Shown piece by piece: positions 43,194-50,775 of a stretch of DNA of 64,000 nt (positions are counted from its first letter, which is position 1; each line of letters begins with the position of its first letter). A program made the position numbers and the translations under genes. The notes below the pieces were generated by a model. That model saw only the letters and a list, made by a program, of their open reading frames with translations, made no database searches and was not told the origin of the DNA. The stretch spans positions 62,001 to 126,000 of the forward strand of contig NZ_DLHR01000020.1 in the NCBI RefSeq assembly GCF_002483315.1, written 5' to 3'. The DNA is from Flavobacterium sp. UBA7663 (lineage in GTDB: Bacteria; Bacteroidota; Bacteroidia; Flavobacteriales; Flavobacteriaceae).

Positions 43194-43228
43194 AATGAGA
43201 CAAGCAAGAAAAGCTCACTTGTCTCATT
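43194..43228 (-). terminator. Hairpin between csgA and csgB (partial terminator/attenuator)
   Basis: AATGAGACAAG (43194-43204) pairs with CTTGTCTCATT (43218-43228), an 11-bp perfect stem; on the minus strand the stem is followed by TTTTTATTATA. It lies 10 bases after the csgA stop and 98 bases before csgB. Partial termination or mRNA stabilisation here would give more CsgA than CsgB. Confidence 0.65.
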
Positions 43229-43238
43229 AATAAAAAAA

Positions 43239-44057
43239 TTAGTTAGATTGATTTACTAAAGAAAGGTTTCCAACTCCAGTTTGGTTAACAAAACTCATGT
43301 GTAATTGACCAGTTTGATTTGTCCAAGCAGTATTTAACGAACCATCTTGTTGGATGTAAGAGAAATTTCCTTCACCAGCTTGAGTAGTTATAGCTAAATT
43401 ATTTTGACCATCTTGATCATGAATTACCATGTTATCTTCACCTAATTGTAATTGATAAGAAGCATTTCCTTCTCCAACTTGTAGTGTTAATCCAGTGTTG
43501 TCATCACCAACTTGAATTTGTGATGAGTAATTGTCTTCACCAAATTGAATTGCGGTTGCACTATTGTCATCGCCTAATTGAGTTTGATCAGCAGTATTAT
43601 CTTCTCCAATTTGTAAAATGGAAGCAGTATTGTCTAATCCAACTTGTAAAACGTTAGCTTCGTTAGCAATTCCAAATTGAACAACTGTAGAGCTATTTCT
43701 TCTACCATATTGATCAATATCAGAATCATTTCCTAAACCTACTTGAGTTACATCGGCTTCATTTCTTCTACCGTCTTGATTTACGTTAGAATAATTTGCG
43801 ATGCCTAATTGGTCTACTTTGGCATCATTTCGTCTACCTAATTGGTCAATTTCTGAACCGTTTAGAATACCAACTTGATCAACTTCTGCTTCATTGTAGC
43901 GTCCATCTTGATCAACATCTGAACCATTTAACAATCCGAATTGGTCTACATTAGACATGTTTCCTAAACCTGTTTGGTTTACTACACTAAGATTGGCTTG
44001 TGCAAACATTGCAACACCAAACAACATCACGGAGATGTTTAAAACAACTTTTTTCAT
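43239..44057 (-). CDS. csgA: Major curlin CsgA with 22 exact 11-residue repeats
   Basis: The 272-residue protein has a signal peptide (MKKVVLNISVMLFGVAMFAQ) and, from residue 27, 22 consecutive 11-residue repeats of the form x-Q-x-G-x-x-N-x-x-x-x plus a final NQSN. There are no insertions between repeats: 26 + 242 + 4 = 272. This corresponds to 11 turns of a curlin beta-solenoid (E. coli has five). In repeats 3, 5, 7 and 9 the loop is GR(Y/R)N, alternating with hydrophobic loops; repeats 11-17 have acidic loops (GEDN, GDDN). The repeats direct amyloid fibre formation. First gene of the operon. Confidence 0.9.
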   Translation of the reverse strand: MKKVVLNISVMLFGVAMFAQANLSVVNQTGLGNMSNVDQFGLLNGSDVDQDGRYNEAEVDQVGILNGSEIDQLGRRNDAKVDQLGIANYSNVNQDGRRNEADVTQVGLGNDSDIDQYGRRNSSTVVQFGIANEANVLQVGLDNTASILQIGEDNTADQTQLGDDNSATAIQFGEDNYSSQIQVGDDNTGLTLQVGEGNASYQLQLGEDNMVIHDQDGQNNLAITTQAGEGNFSYIQQDGSLNTAWTNQTGQLHMSFVNQTGVGNLSLVNQSN

Positions 44058-44180
44058 AATTTATATATTTAATTGGTTATTAAATTCAATATAAAATGCG
44101 ACCAAAGAAGTAAGGAAAGTTGTTTTAATTAATGGAGTTTATCCATTTGTAGTGTGGGGCAAAATGTTTATTATTTTTGT

Positions 44181-44188
44181 CAAAATTA
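44181..44188 (-). promoter_or_regulatory. Candidate -7 element of the curli operon
   Basis: TAATTTTG on the minus strand matches TAnnTTTG. The absence of a clear TTTG at -33 weakens the call, as for an activator-dependent promoter. Confidence 0.4.
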
Positions 44189-44320
44189 TATAGAATATTT
44201 AATTATAAAAATTTTTATCAGTTAATTTTTTAATTATTTAGCAATTTTTCTACGAATTGTTTAAAATCATAGATAAAGTGCTTGTTTTTTATAAATGTCT
44301 CAATAATAAAGTATTAAATA

Positions 44321-44350
44321 AAAAACGCCTCAATCACTTGAGGCGTTTTT
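44321..44350 (-). terminator. Rho-independent terminator of the OmpA-family gene
   Basis: AAAAACGCCTCAA (44321-44333) and TTGAGGCGTTTTT (44338-44350) form a perfect 13-bp stem with a 4-base loop and T-runs on both strands. On the minus strand it ends the OmpA transcript and isolates the curli operon. Confidence 0.85.
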
Positions 44351-44368
44351 TTATATTTTAAAGGTAAA

Positions 44369-45205
44369 TTATTTCCCTTCTAAGTTTTTCATTTCCTTTT
44401 CTAACATATCGTAGAATTGGTCAATTTTTGGCATAATTATAATGCGAGTTCTTCTGTTTTTTGCTCTGTTTGCAGGAGAATCATTTTCCACTAAAGGAAT
44501 ATATGAACTTCTTCCAGCAGGAATTAATTGTTTTGGGCTAACTCCTAACTCTTTATGTAAAACTCTCACAATTGAAGTGGCTCTTTTTACCGATAAATCC
44601 CAGTTGTCTAATAAAACAGCATTTTTGATTGGCACATTATCCGTGTGACCTTCAACCATACATTCAAAGTCTGGTTTGCTGTTGATTACTTTAGCCACTT
44701 TACCTAAAACACCTTTTGCTTTATCACTTACTTCGTAACTTCCCGATTTGAATAATAAATTATCTGCAATCGAAATCATTACCACACCTTTTTCAACATT
44801 GATGTTAATGTCTGGATCGTCGATTCCTACTTCACGTTTTAAACTAGTAACTAAAGCTAAAGTAACACTGTCTTTTTTAGTTAAAGCGTCTTGTAAACGT
44901 GTGATTTTTAAATCTTTTTCTTTTAAACTTTCTAATGATTTTTCAAGATTTTCAGCCCCTTTTGTAGTTAAAGTGGTCAAATTCCCCATGTTATTGATTA
45001 AGTCAGTGTTATTTTTCTTAAGAAAATCAACTTGACTAGCCAACGCTTCTCTTTCTGTTAAACAAGTGTTTAATTTAACCGTTGCGGTGTTTAATAAATC
45101 TTGAATCTCTTTGTTTTTAGCCTCTAATTCGGTGAATTTCTTTTTTGAAACACACGAACTTAATGAAATAGCGGCTACTGCGGCGAATAACATTACTCTT
45201 CTCAT
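44369..45205 (-). CDS. OmpA-family peptidoglycan-associated lipoprotein
   Basis: The 278-residue protein has a lipoprotein signal (VAAISLSSC), a coiled-coil stalk from about residue 25 to 120 (heptad-like LEAKNKEIQDLLNTA, LKEKDLKITRLQDALTKK) and a C-terminal OmpA/MotB domain: LLFKSGSYEVSDKAKGVL, VEGHTDNVPI, NWDLSVKRATSIVRVL, NRAKNRRTRIIIMP. The aspartate and arginine that bind diaminopimelate are present (EGHTDN, NRRTR). It tethers the outer membrane to peptidoglycan. It is transcribed leftward, upstream of the curli operon but separated by a strong terminator. Confidence 0.9.
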   Translation of the reverse strand: MRRVMLFAAVAAISLSSCVSKKKFTELEAKNKEIQDLLNTATVKLNTCLTEREALASQVDFLKKNNTDLINNMGNLTTLTTKGAENLEKSLESLKEKDLKITRLQDALTKKDSVTLALVTSLKREVGIDDPDININVEKGVVMISIADNLLFKSGSYEVSDKAKGVLGKVAKVINSKPDFECMVEGHTDNVPIKNAVLLDNWDLSVKRATSIVRVLHKELGVSPKQLIPAGRSSYIPLVENDSPANRAKNRRTRIIIMPKIDQFYDMLEKEMKNLEGK

Positions 45206-45274
45206 ACGATAATTATTTTTTACAAAATTAAATGGAAATTGTTAAAAAATAGCTTTTTTAAACCTAAACTATTG

Positions 45275-46279
45275 TTAAAAAAGGTCAGCAAAGACCTTGC
45301 CATTCTTGATAAAGTAACGATAAACGATGCTGTTTATTTTGTAGTAATTAGATTTTTGAGTTGTATTACGTTTCTTATAAAATTGAAATACAAGGTGATA
45401 AAAAGCAAAATGTGCTTGAATAATTGCCCAACAATGTTTGAATTTACCTTTCAAAATAAATTGAATTCCTGCTAAACCATCTAAACACAAGCGTATAAAT
45501 AGGATTGGAAACAATTGATTTTTAGGTAAATTCTTAGTCAACATTAACAACGAATTTCTAAAATTTAAAAACGTTTTTCTTGGGTTTCCTTCGTTTAAAG
45601 TCGCACCACCAACGTGATACACGATTGATTTTGAAGTGTATTTTATTTTGTAACCTAAATTAAAAGCTCTCCAACACAAATCAATTTCTTCCTGATGGGC
45701 AAAGAAATCATCATCAAAACCTTTTAGTTTTCGATAGACTTCTTTTCTAATAAAAAAACAAGCACCAGTTGCCCAAAAAATTTCAATCTCGTCATCATAT
45801 TGATTTTTGTCTTCTTCAACCGTGTCAAAAATTCGTCCACGACAAAACGGATAACCAAATTTATCAATAAAACCACCAGCGCCACCAGCGTATTCAAAAT
45901 GGGTTTTCTTTTTGAAATCTAATAATTTAGGTTGAATAATTGCAGTTTCAGGTTGATTTTCAAAAATTTTTAAGATAGGAACAAGCCAATTTTCAGTTAC
46001 TTCAATATCGGAATTCACTAAAGCGTAATATTCTTCTTCAACAAATTGCAACGCTTCATTATAGCCTTTTGCAAAACCAAAATTTCCCGTATTTTGAATG
46101 ATTTTAACCGATGGAAATTGGTTTTGGATTACTTCAATAGATGTATCGGTCGAAGCATTATCAGCTACATAAATCGTAGCTTCATCAGAAAATGCCATTA
46201 CCGAAGGCAAAAACTGTTCTAACAATTTGGCACCGTTCCAATTCAATATGACTACTGCTATTTTTTTATTTTTTTTCAT
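45275..46279 (-). CDS. Family 2 glycosyltransferase (rhamnosyltransferase-like)
   Basis: The 334-residue protein starts with KIAVVILNWNGAKLLEQFLPSV, the GT2 nucleotide-sugar fold. It has the metal/substrate motif ALVNSDIEVTENWLVPIL (DxD-like), WATGACFFIRKEVYRKLKGFDDDFFAHQEEIDLCWRAF, with the ED-type general base, and a C-terminal amphipathic region. It is expected to add a sugar to a surface glycan or lipid-linked oligosaccharide. Its start overlaps the stop of the preceding lipoprotein gene (ATGA). Confidence 0.9.
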   Translation of the reverse strand: MKKNKKIAVVILNWNGAKLLEQFLPSVMAFSDEATIYVADNASTDTSIEVIQNQFPSVKIIQNTGNFGFAKGYNEALQFVEEEYYALVNSDIEVTENWLVPILKIFENQPETAIIQPKLLDFKKKTHFEYAGGAGGFIDKFGYPFCRGRIFDTVEEDKNQYDDEIEIFWATGACFFIRKEVYRKLKGFDDDFFAHQEEIDLCWRAFNLGYKIKYTSKSIVYHVGGATLNEGNPRKTFLNFRNSLLMLTKNLPKNQLFPILFIRLCLDGLAGIQFILKGKFKHCWAIIQAHFAFYHLVFQFYKKRNTTQKSNYYKINSIVYRYFIKNGKVFADLF

Positions 46280-47187
46280 TGATAAAACTTATACTTCAAA
46301 TTCAATGCTTTGTGAATATCGTCGAATGATGTCTTTTTTTCAACTAATTTTAAGAATTCCCGAATTGTTTTTGTAGTTTTTGAATTAGGATATTTTTTTA
46401 CAAAATCATCATAAACTTCTAAATATTCAGGATAGATAAGACCTGTTTCTTCTTCATAAGTTTGAGTGTTTTCAAGACCAAAAATAAAATCTGTAAGATA
46501 GTTATTATAAAGTGCTTTAGCTTCATTTAGTAATTTACTGTTAGGATGTTTTGTTAAATATTGTTCCCAATGCGCAACTCTTTTTCCTACTTCATCAAAG
46601 TTTACCATAAAACCTGCATCAGCTGAATAAAGTTCCTTTTCATCAATAGCAATTAAATTTAAAAAATCTTGATAATCTTGAGAAACTTTTCCTTTAAACA
46701 TGGTAGGATAGTGACTTGGAATGCTCCTAAATTCTGTATAACCTTCTCCAACATACCAAAATTCAACAGCTACTTTTTTTAATTGGTTTGTAATTCTTTT
46801 ATAATCAGTATTTAAAACATAATCTTCTTGTTCTTCACTATATTGATTGACATAATTTGAAAGCAACGTATCATTAAATGTACTCATATTATAAATATAT
46901 TTTTTTCTAATAGTATGATATTCTTCATATAACTCATTGCTTTTTGCGCTTGAATTAGTTTCGTTTAATTTTCTAGTGTATTCATCTTTTAAATAATCTA
47001 ATGCAATACAATAATCTTCAATTGTATTAGTTTCACTAAAAGTGGTATCTATGATTACAACAGCTTCACTTACTAAAACTTTGCTTGTGTCTTTTATATT
47101 TGTTTGAATTGAAGTTTCTTTTTTATTTTCTTTTTGACAAGAAACAAAACAAAATACGAGACAAAGAAGTAGAATATTTTTTTTCAT
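46276..47187 (-). CDS. Lipoprotein of unknown function, helical repeats
   Basis: The 303-residue protein has a lipoprotein signal (LLCLVFCFVSC, followed by QKENKKE) and a mainly helical body. The segment AHWEQYLTKHPNSKLLNEAKALYNNYLTDFIFG and the later VYDDFVKKYPNSKTTKTIREFLKLV look like TPR or Sel1-type units. I do not recognise the family. It overlaps the preceding HsdR_N gene by one base (TAATG) and the following glycosyltransferase by 4 bases, so the three are cotranscribed. Confidence 0.7.
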   Translation of the reverse strand: MKKNILLLCLVFCFVSCQKENKKETSIQTNIKDTSKVLVSEAVVIIDTTFSETNTIEDYCIALDYLKDEYTRKLNETNSSAKSNELYEEYHTIRKKYIYNMSTFNDTLLSNYVNQYSEEQEDYVLNTDYKRITNQLKKVAVEFWYVGEGYTEFRSIPSHYPTMFKGKVSQDYQDFLNLIAIDEKELYSADAGFMVNFDEVGKRVAHWEQYLTKHPNSKLLNEAKALYNNYLTDFIFGLENTQTYEEETGLIYPEYLEVYDDFVKKYPNSKTTKTIREFLKLVEKKTSFDDIHKALNLKYKFYQ

Positions 47188-47633
47188 TATTTTGTATATG
47201 TTGGCAATTCTTCTAAAAAAACATATTTTTCATTCTCAAAATCCATTTGGCAAAAATAATGATTTAGTCCATTGGTAACCATTAAATATTTGGCTTTCAA
47301 TACTAAATTATAGCGTGCAATTTGGTCAAACGTTTGTTGCGAGATAGGAACTTCTGGTGCTTTACATTCAATTAATAAAAATATTTCACCATTTGGTTGA
47401 AAAACCACACCGTCATAACGTTTGCTTAAATCGTTAATTTTGATTAATTTCTCAACGTTGATATAGGATTTCGGATACTTTTTATCTTGTAACAAAAACT
47501 GAACTACGTGTTGACGTACCCATTCTTCAGGTGTAAGAAGAATAAATTTTTTTCTAATTTCATCAAAAATAGACACTTTATTTTCACTATTTTTGAACCG
47601 AAAGGAATACGTTGGAAAATTCAATTTTTGCAT
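47187..47633 (-). CDS. Stand-alone HsdR N-terminal-type nuclease domain protein
   Basis: The 148-residue protein is essentially one PD-(D/E)XK fold of the type I restriction HsdR N-terminal family. RYDGVVFQPNGEIFLLIECKAPEVPISQQTFDQIARYN holds the D...ECK catalytic triad and the Q-x-x-x-Y motif, typical of this domain. No helicase, HsdS or HsdM is present, so it is not a restriction system. It opens a leftward three-gene unit, back to back with holA. A nuclease or nucleic-acid processing role is possible. Confidence 0.85.
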   Translation of the reverse strand: MQKLNFPTYSFRFKNSENKVSIFDEIRKKFILLTPEEWVRQHVVQFLLQDKKYPKSYINVEKLIKINDLSKRYDGVVFQPNGEIFLLIECKAPEVPISQQTFDQIARYNLVLKAKYLMVTNGLNHYFCQMDFENEKYVFLEELPTYTK

Positions 47634-47695
47634 AGTTCAAAATTAGTTAAATATTACAAACTGCCAACTTTTTACCTAACACTGAATACTAAATT

Positions 47696-48700
47696 ATGGA
47701 CGAAGTAATTCAAATTACAAAAGATATAAAAGCCGGAAACATTAAACCCATTTATTTTTTTATGGGAGAAGAGCCGTATTATATTGATAAATTGACCGAT
47801 TTTATTGAGCAAAATGTCTTGCAAGAACACGAACGCGATTTTAATCAATCTATCTTATATGGTCGTGATGTTACAATGGAAGATGTGATTGGAAGTGCAA
47901 AACGTTTTCCAATGATGGCCGACCGACAAGTAGTGGTTGTTAGAGAAGCGCAAGAATTATCACGTACTATTGATAAATTAGAAGCGTATGCCGAAAATCC
48001 TCAGCCTACAACGGTTTTGGTTTTTGCTTATAAATACAAAACATTAGACAAGCGTAAAAAAGTCACTAAACTTTTAGACAAAGTAGGAGTGGTTTATGAA
48101 AGTAAAAAGTTATACGAAAATCAAGTTGGCGAATGGATTAAAAGGGTTTTATCAGGACAAGGTTATAGCATTGAACCTAAAGCAGCGGCTATTTTAGTTG
48201 AATTTTTAGGAACCGATTTGTCTAAAATCAGTAACGAGTTAGATAAATTAAAAATTATTTTACCAAAAGGTCATACGTTTACTCCAAAAGATATTGAAGA
48301 GAATATCGGTTTTAGTAAAGATTACAACAACTTCGAATTGCGAAAAGCGATTGGTGAAAAAGACCAATTGAAAGCTTATAAAATTATAGATCATTTTTCT
48401 CAAAATCCAAAAGATAATCCTTTAGTGGTTACTACTGGATTGGTGTTTGGTTTCTTTTCACAATTATTACAATATCACGGATTAAAAGACAAATCGCAGT
48501 TTAATGCAGCTAAAGTTTTAAAAGTGAGTCCTTACTTTGTAAAAGATTACGAAGTGGCTTTCAGAAATTATCCAATGAAAAAAGTAAGTGCTATTGTTGC
48601 TGCTTTGCGCGATATCGATGTAAAAAGTAAAGGAGTTGGTGCTTCATCAATGTCACAACATGATTTATTAAAGGAATTATTGATTAAAATTTTCAATTAA
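47696..48700 (+). CDS. holA: DNA polymerase III subunit delta
   Basis: The 334-residue protein fits the clamp-loader delta subunit: IYFFMGEEPYYIDKLTDFI near the N-terminus, VVVREAQELSR, LVFAYKYKTLDKRKKVTKLL, VEFLGTDLSKISNELDKLKI and the C-terminal collar domain (LDIDVKSKG-like, RDIDVKSKGVGASSMSQHDLLKELLIKIF). Delta opens the beta clamp during loading. Length and segment order fit HolA. It is transcribed rightward. Confidence 0.92.
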   Translation: MDEVIQITKDIKAGNIKPIYFFMGEEPYYIDKLTDFIEQNVLQEHERDFNQSILYGRDVTMEDVIGSAKRFPMMADRQVVVVREAQELSRTIDKLEAYAENPQPTTVLVFAYKYKTLDKRKKVTKLLDKVGVVYESKKLYENQVGEWIKRVLSGQGYSIEPKAAAILVEFLGTDLSKISNELDKLKIILPKGHTFTPKDIEENIGFSKDYNNFELRKAIGEKDQLKAYKIIDHFSQNPKDNPLVVTTGLVFGFFSQLLQYHGLKDKSQFNAAKVLKVSPYFVKDYEVAFRNYPMKKVSAIVAALRDIDVKSKGVGASSMSQHDLLKELLIKIFN

Positions 48701-48728
48701 TTCAAATGATAAAAAGTTTAAAAATTTG

Positions 48729-48736
48729 TACCTTCG
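48729..48736 (+). promoter_or_regulatory. Predicted -7 element upstream of the small membrane protein gene
   Basis: TACCTTCG is a common flavobacterial variant of TAnnTTTG. It lies 43 bases before the ATG at 48779. No clean TTTG is found at the ideal distance. Confidence 0.45.
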
Positions 48737-48778
48737 CAATCCTAAAATTTACAAAACTTTAGTTAAAAATACTTAATT

Positions 48779-48961
48779 ATGGGAATGAATAAAAATACAA
48801 TATTGGCTTGGGCTACTTTCATTATGATTTTAATGGGATTACTTTTAATTGGATTAGGAATTTACCGTTATGCCGATGTTGCTGGTTGGGGATTTGCAGC
48901 GGTTGGAGTTGGTTTCTTTGCTATTGCTTGGGTTTTCAACGCATTGAAAGGAAGAGTTTAA
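48779..48961 (+). CDS. Two-helix small membrane protein (CAL67264 family)
   Basis: The 60-residue protein has two hydrophobic helices (TILAWATFIMILMGLLLIGLGIY and WGFAAVGVGFFAIAWVFNAL) with a basic C-terminus (KGRV). It matches the flavobacterial family I know as CAL67264 membrane proteins; function is unknown. It has its own promoter and lies 39 bases before ettA, so the two may be cotranscribed. Confidence 0.8.
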   Translation: MGMNKNTILAWATFIMILMGLLLIGLGIYRYADVAGWGFAAVGVGFFAIAWVFNALKGRV

Positions 48962-49000
48962 TATTACAATTTAAAAAAATAATAAAACAAACATACCATT

Positions 49001-50692
49001 ATGTCAGATGATAAGAAAGTGATTTTCTCAATGCAAAAATTGAGTAAAACCTATCCAGGAGCAGATAAACAAGTACTAAAAAATATATATTTAAGTTTCT
49101 TTTACGGAGCAAAAATTGGTATTCTTGGATTAAATGGTTCAGGAAAATCTTCATTATTAAAAATTATTGCTGGAGTTGATAAAAATTACCAAGGTGATGT
49201 AGTTTTTCAACCAGGTTACACGGTTGGATATCTAGAACAAGAACCTCATTTAGATGAAACTAAAACGGTAATCGATATCGTTCGTGAAGGTGCTGCAGAA
49301 ACGTTTGCTTTATTAGAAGAATTCAATAAAATTAACGACGATTTCGGTTTGCCTGAAGTATATGAGAATCCAGAAAGAATGGAAAAACTTATGGATCGTC
49401 AGGCTGAATTACAAGACAAAATAGACGCTTCAGGAGCTTGGGAAATTGATAATAAATTGGAAATCGCAATGGACGCACTTCGTACACCAGATCCAGAAAC
49501 ACCAATTTCAGTTTTATCGGGTGGAGAAAAACGTCGTGTAGCTTTATGTCGTTTACTTTTACAACAACCAGATGTTTTATTATTAGATGAGCCAACGAAT
49601 CACTTAGATGCTGAATCGGTTCTTTGGTTAGAACAACATTTGGCACAATATTCAGGAACTGTAATTGCGGTAACTCACGATAGATATTTCTTGGATAATG
49701 TAGCGGGTTGGATTTTAGAGTTGGATAGAGGAGAAGGTATTCCATGGAAAGGAAATTATTCTTCTTGGTTAGAACAAAAATCAAACCGTATGGCGCAAGA
49801 AGAAAAAGTAGCGTCAAAACGTAGAAAAAATTTAGAGCGTGAGTTGGATTGGGTGCGTCAAGGAGCAAAAGGACGTCAAACCAAACAAAAAGCACGTTTA
49901 CAGAACTACGATAAATTATTAAACGAAGACCAAAAAGAACTAGACGAAAAATTAGAAATTTACATTCCTAATGGACCTCGTTTAGGAACGAATGTAATTG
50001 AAGCTAAAAATGTTGCTAAGGCATTTGGAGATAAATTACTATATGACGATTTAAATTTCGTTTTACCACAAGCAGGAATTGTTGGAATTATCGGACCAAA
50101 TGGTGCTGGTAAATCGACTATTTTCAAAATGATTATGGGTGAACAACAAGCCGATGCTGGTACATTCGAAATTGGTGATACAGTAAAAATTGCATACGTA
50201 GATCAATCACATTCTAATATTGATCCAAACAAAACCCTTTGGGAAAACTTTTGCGATGGTCAAGAATTAATTATGATGGGCGGACGTCAAGTAAACTCTC
50301 GTGCTTACTTATCACGTTTTAATTTTGGTGGAGGTGAACAAAACAAAAAAGTTTCAACATTATCTGGTGGAGAAAGAAATAGATTGCACTTAGCCATGAC
50401 ACTAAAAGAAGAAGGAAACGTATTACTTTTAGATGAGCCTACTAATGATTTAGACGTGAACACATTACGAGCTTTAGAGGAAGGTTTAGAGAATTTTGCA
50501 GGTTGTGCCGTAATTATTTCGCATGATAGATGGTTTTTAGACAGAGTTTGTACGCACATTTTAGCTTTTGAAGGTGATTCTCAAGTGTATAGCTTTGAAG
50601 GAAGTTTTACAGAATATGAAGAAAACAAGCGCAAACGTTTAGGAAAAGATGTAACGCCAACTCGTATTAAATACAAAAAATTAACACGATAA
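49001..50692 (+). CDS. ettA: ABC-F translation factor EttA (energy-dependent translational throttle)
   Basis: The 563-residue soluble protein contains two ABC nucleotide-binding domains without transmembrane parts: Walker A GLNGSGKSSLLK and GPNGAGKSTIFK; signature VLSGGEKRRVALC and TLSGGERNRLHLA; Walker B VLLLDEPTNHLD and VLLLDEPTNDLD. The ABC-F linker with many basic residues is at about 240-330, and the arm insertion is short as in EttA. It binds the ribosomal E site and gates entry into elongation by the ATP/ADP ratio. Confidence 0.94.
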   Translation: MSDDKKVIFSMQKLSKTYPGADKQVLKNIYLSFFYGAKIGILGLNGSGKSSLLKIIAGVDKNYQGDVVFQPGYTVGYLEQEPHLDETKTVIDIVREGAAETFALLEEFNKINDDFGLPEVYENPERMEKLMDRQAELQDKIDASGAWEIDNKLEIAMDALRTPDPETPISVLSGGEKRRVALCRLLLQQPDVLLLDEPTNHLDAESVLWLEQHLAQYSGTVIAVTHDRYFLDNVAGWILELDRGEGIPWKGNYSSWLEQKSNRMAQEEKVASKRRKNLERELDWVRQGAKGRQTKQKARLQNYDKLLNEDQKELDEKLEIYIPNGPRLGTNVIEAKNVAKAFGDKLLYDDLNFVLPQAGIVGIIGPNGAGKSTIFKMIMGEQQADAGTFEIGDTVKIAYVDQSHSNIDPNKTLWENFCDGQELIMMGGRQVNSRAYLSRFNFGGGEQNKKVSTLSGGERNRLHLAMTLKEEGNVLLLDEPTNDLDVNTLRALEEGLENFAGCAVIISHDRWFLDRVCTHILAFEGDSQVYSFEGSFTEYEENKRKRLGKDVTPTRIKYKKLTR

Positions 50693-50704
50693 ACATTTGT
50701 TAAA

Positions 50705-50733
50705 AAATCCTGATTTTGTCAGGATTTTTTTTT
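50705..50733 (+). terminator. Rho-independent terminator after ettA
   Basis: AAATCCTGA (50705-50713) and TCAGGATTT (50719-50727) form a 9-bp stem with a 5-base loop, followed by a 9-base T-run. Confidence 0.8.
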
Positions 50734-50775
50734 ATTTTAGTCTTTCGTAAAATTCAATCCATTTAAAGCAGTTTC

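Larger units (their letters stand above)
44058..44368. other. Intergenic control region upstream of csgA
   Basis: This 311-base stretch has no ORF of note. It holds the terminator of the OmpA gene (44321-44350) and a -7-like TAATTTTG read on the minus strand (44188-44181), giving a 5' leader of about 115-120 bases for csgA. I saw no clear -33 TTTG and no known riboswitch. The long leader suggests that csgA expression is regulated. Confidence 0.45.

Noticed and set aside
43239..44057. Repetitive csgA region considered as a non-coding satellite
   Set aside because: Translation gives a signal peptide and a perfect 11-residue curlin period, so the repeat is protein-driven.
47187..47633. Restriction-modification system suggested by the HsdR_N domain
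   Set aside because: No helicase part, HsdM or HsdS lies nearby; it is a stand-alone domain.
49389..49895. A 168-codon minus-strand open frame inside ettA
   Set aside because: Antisense to the ABC-F core with no family signature; composition is explained by the opposing strand.
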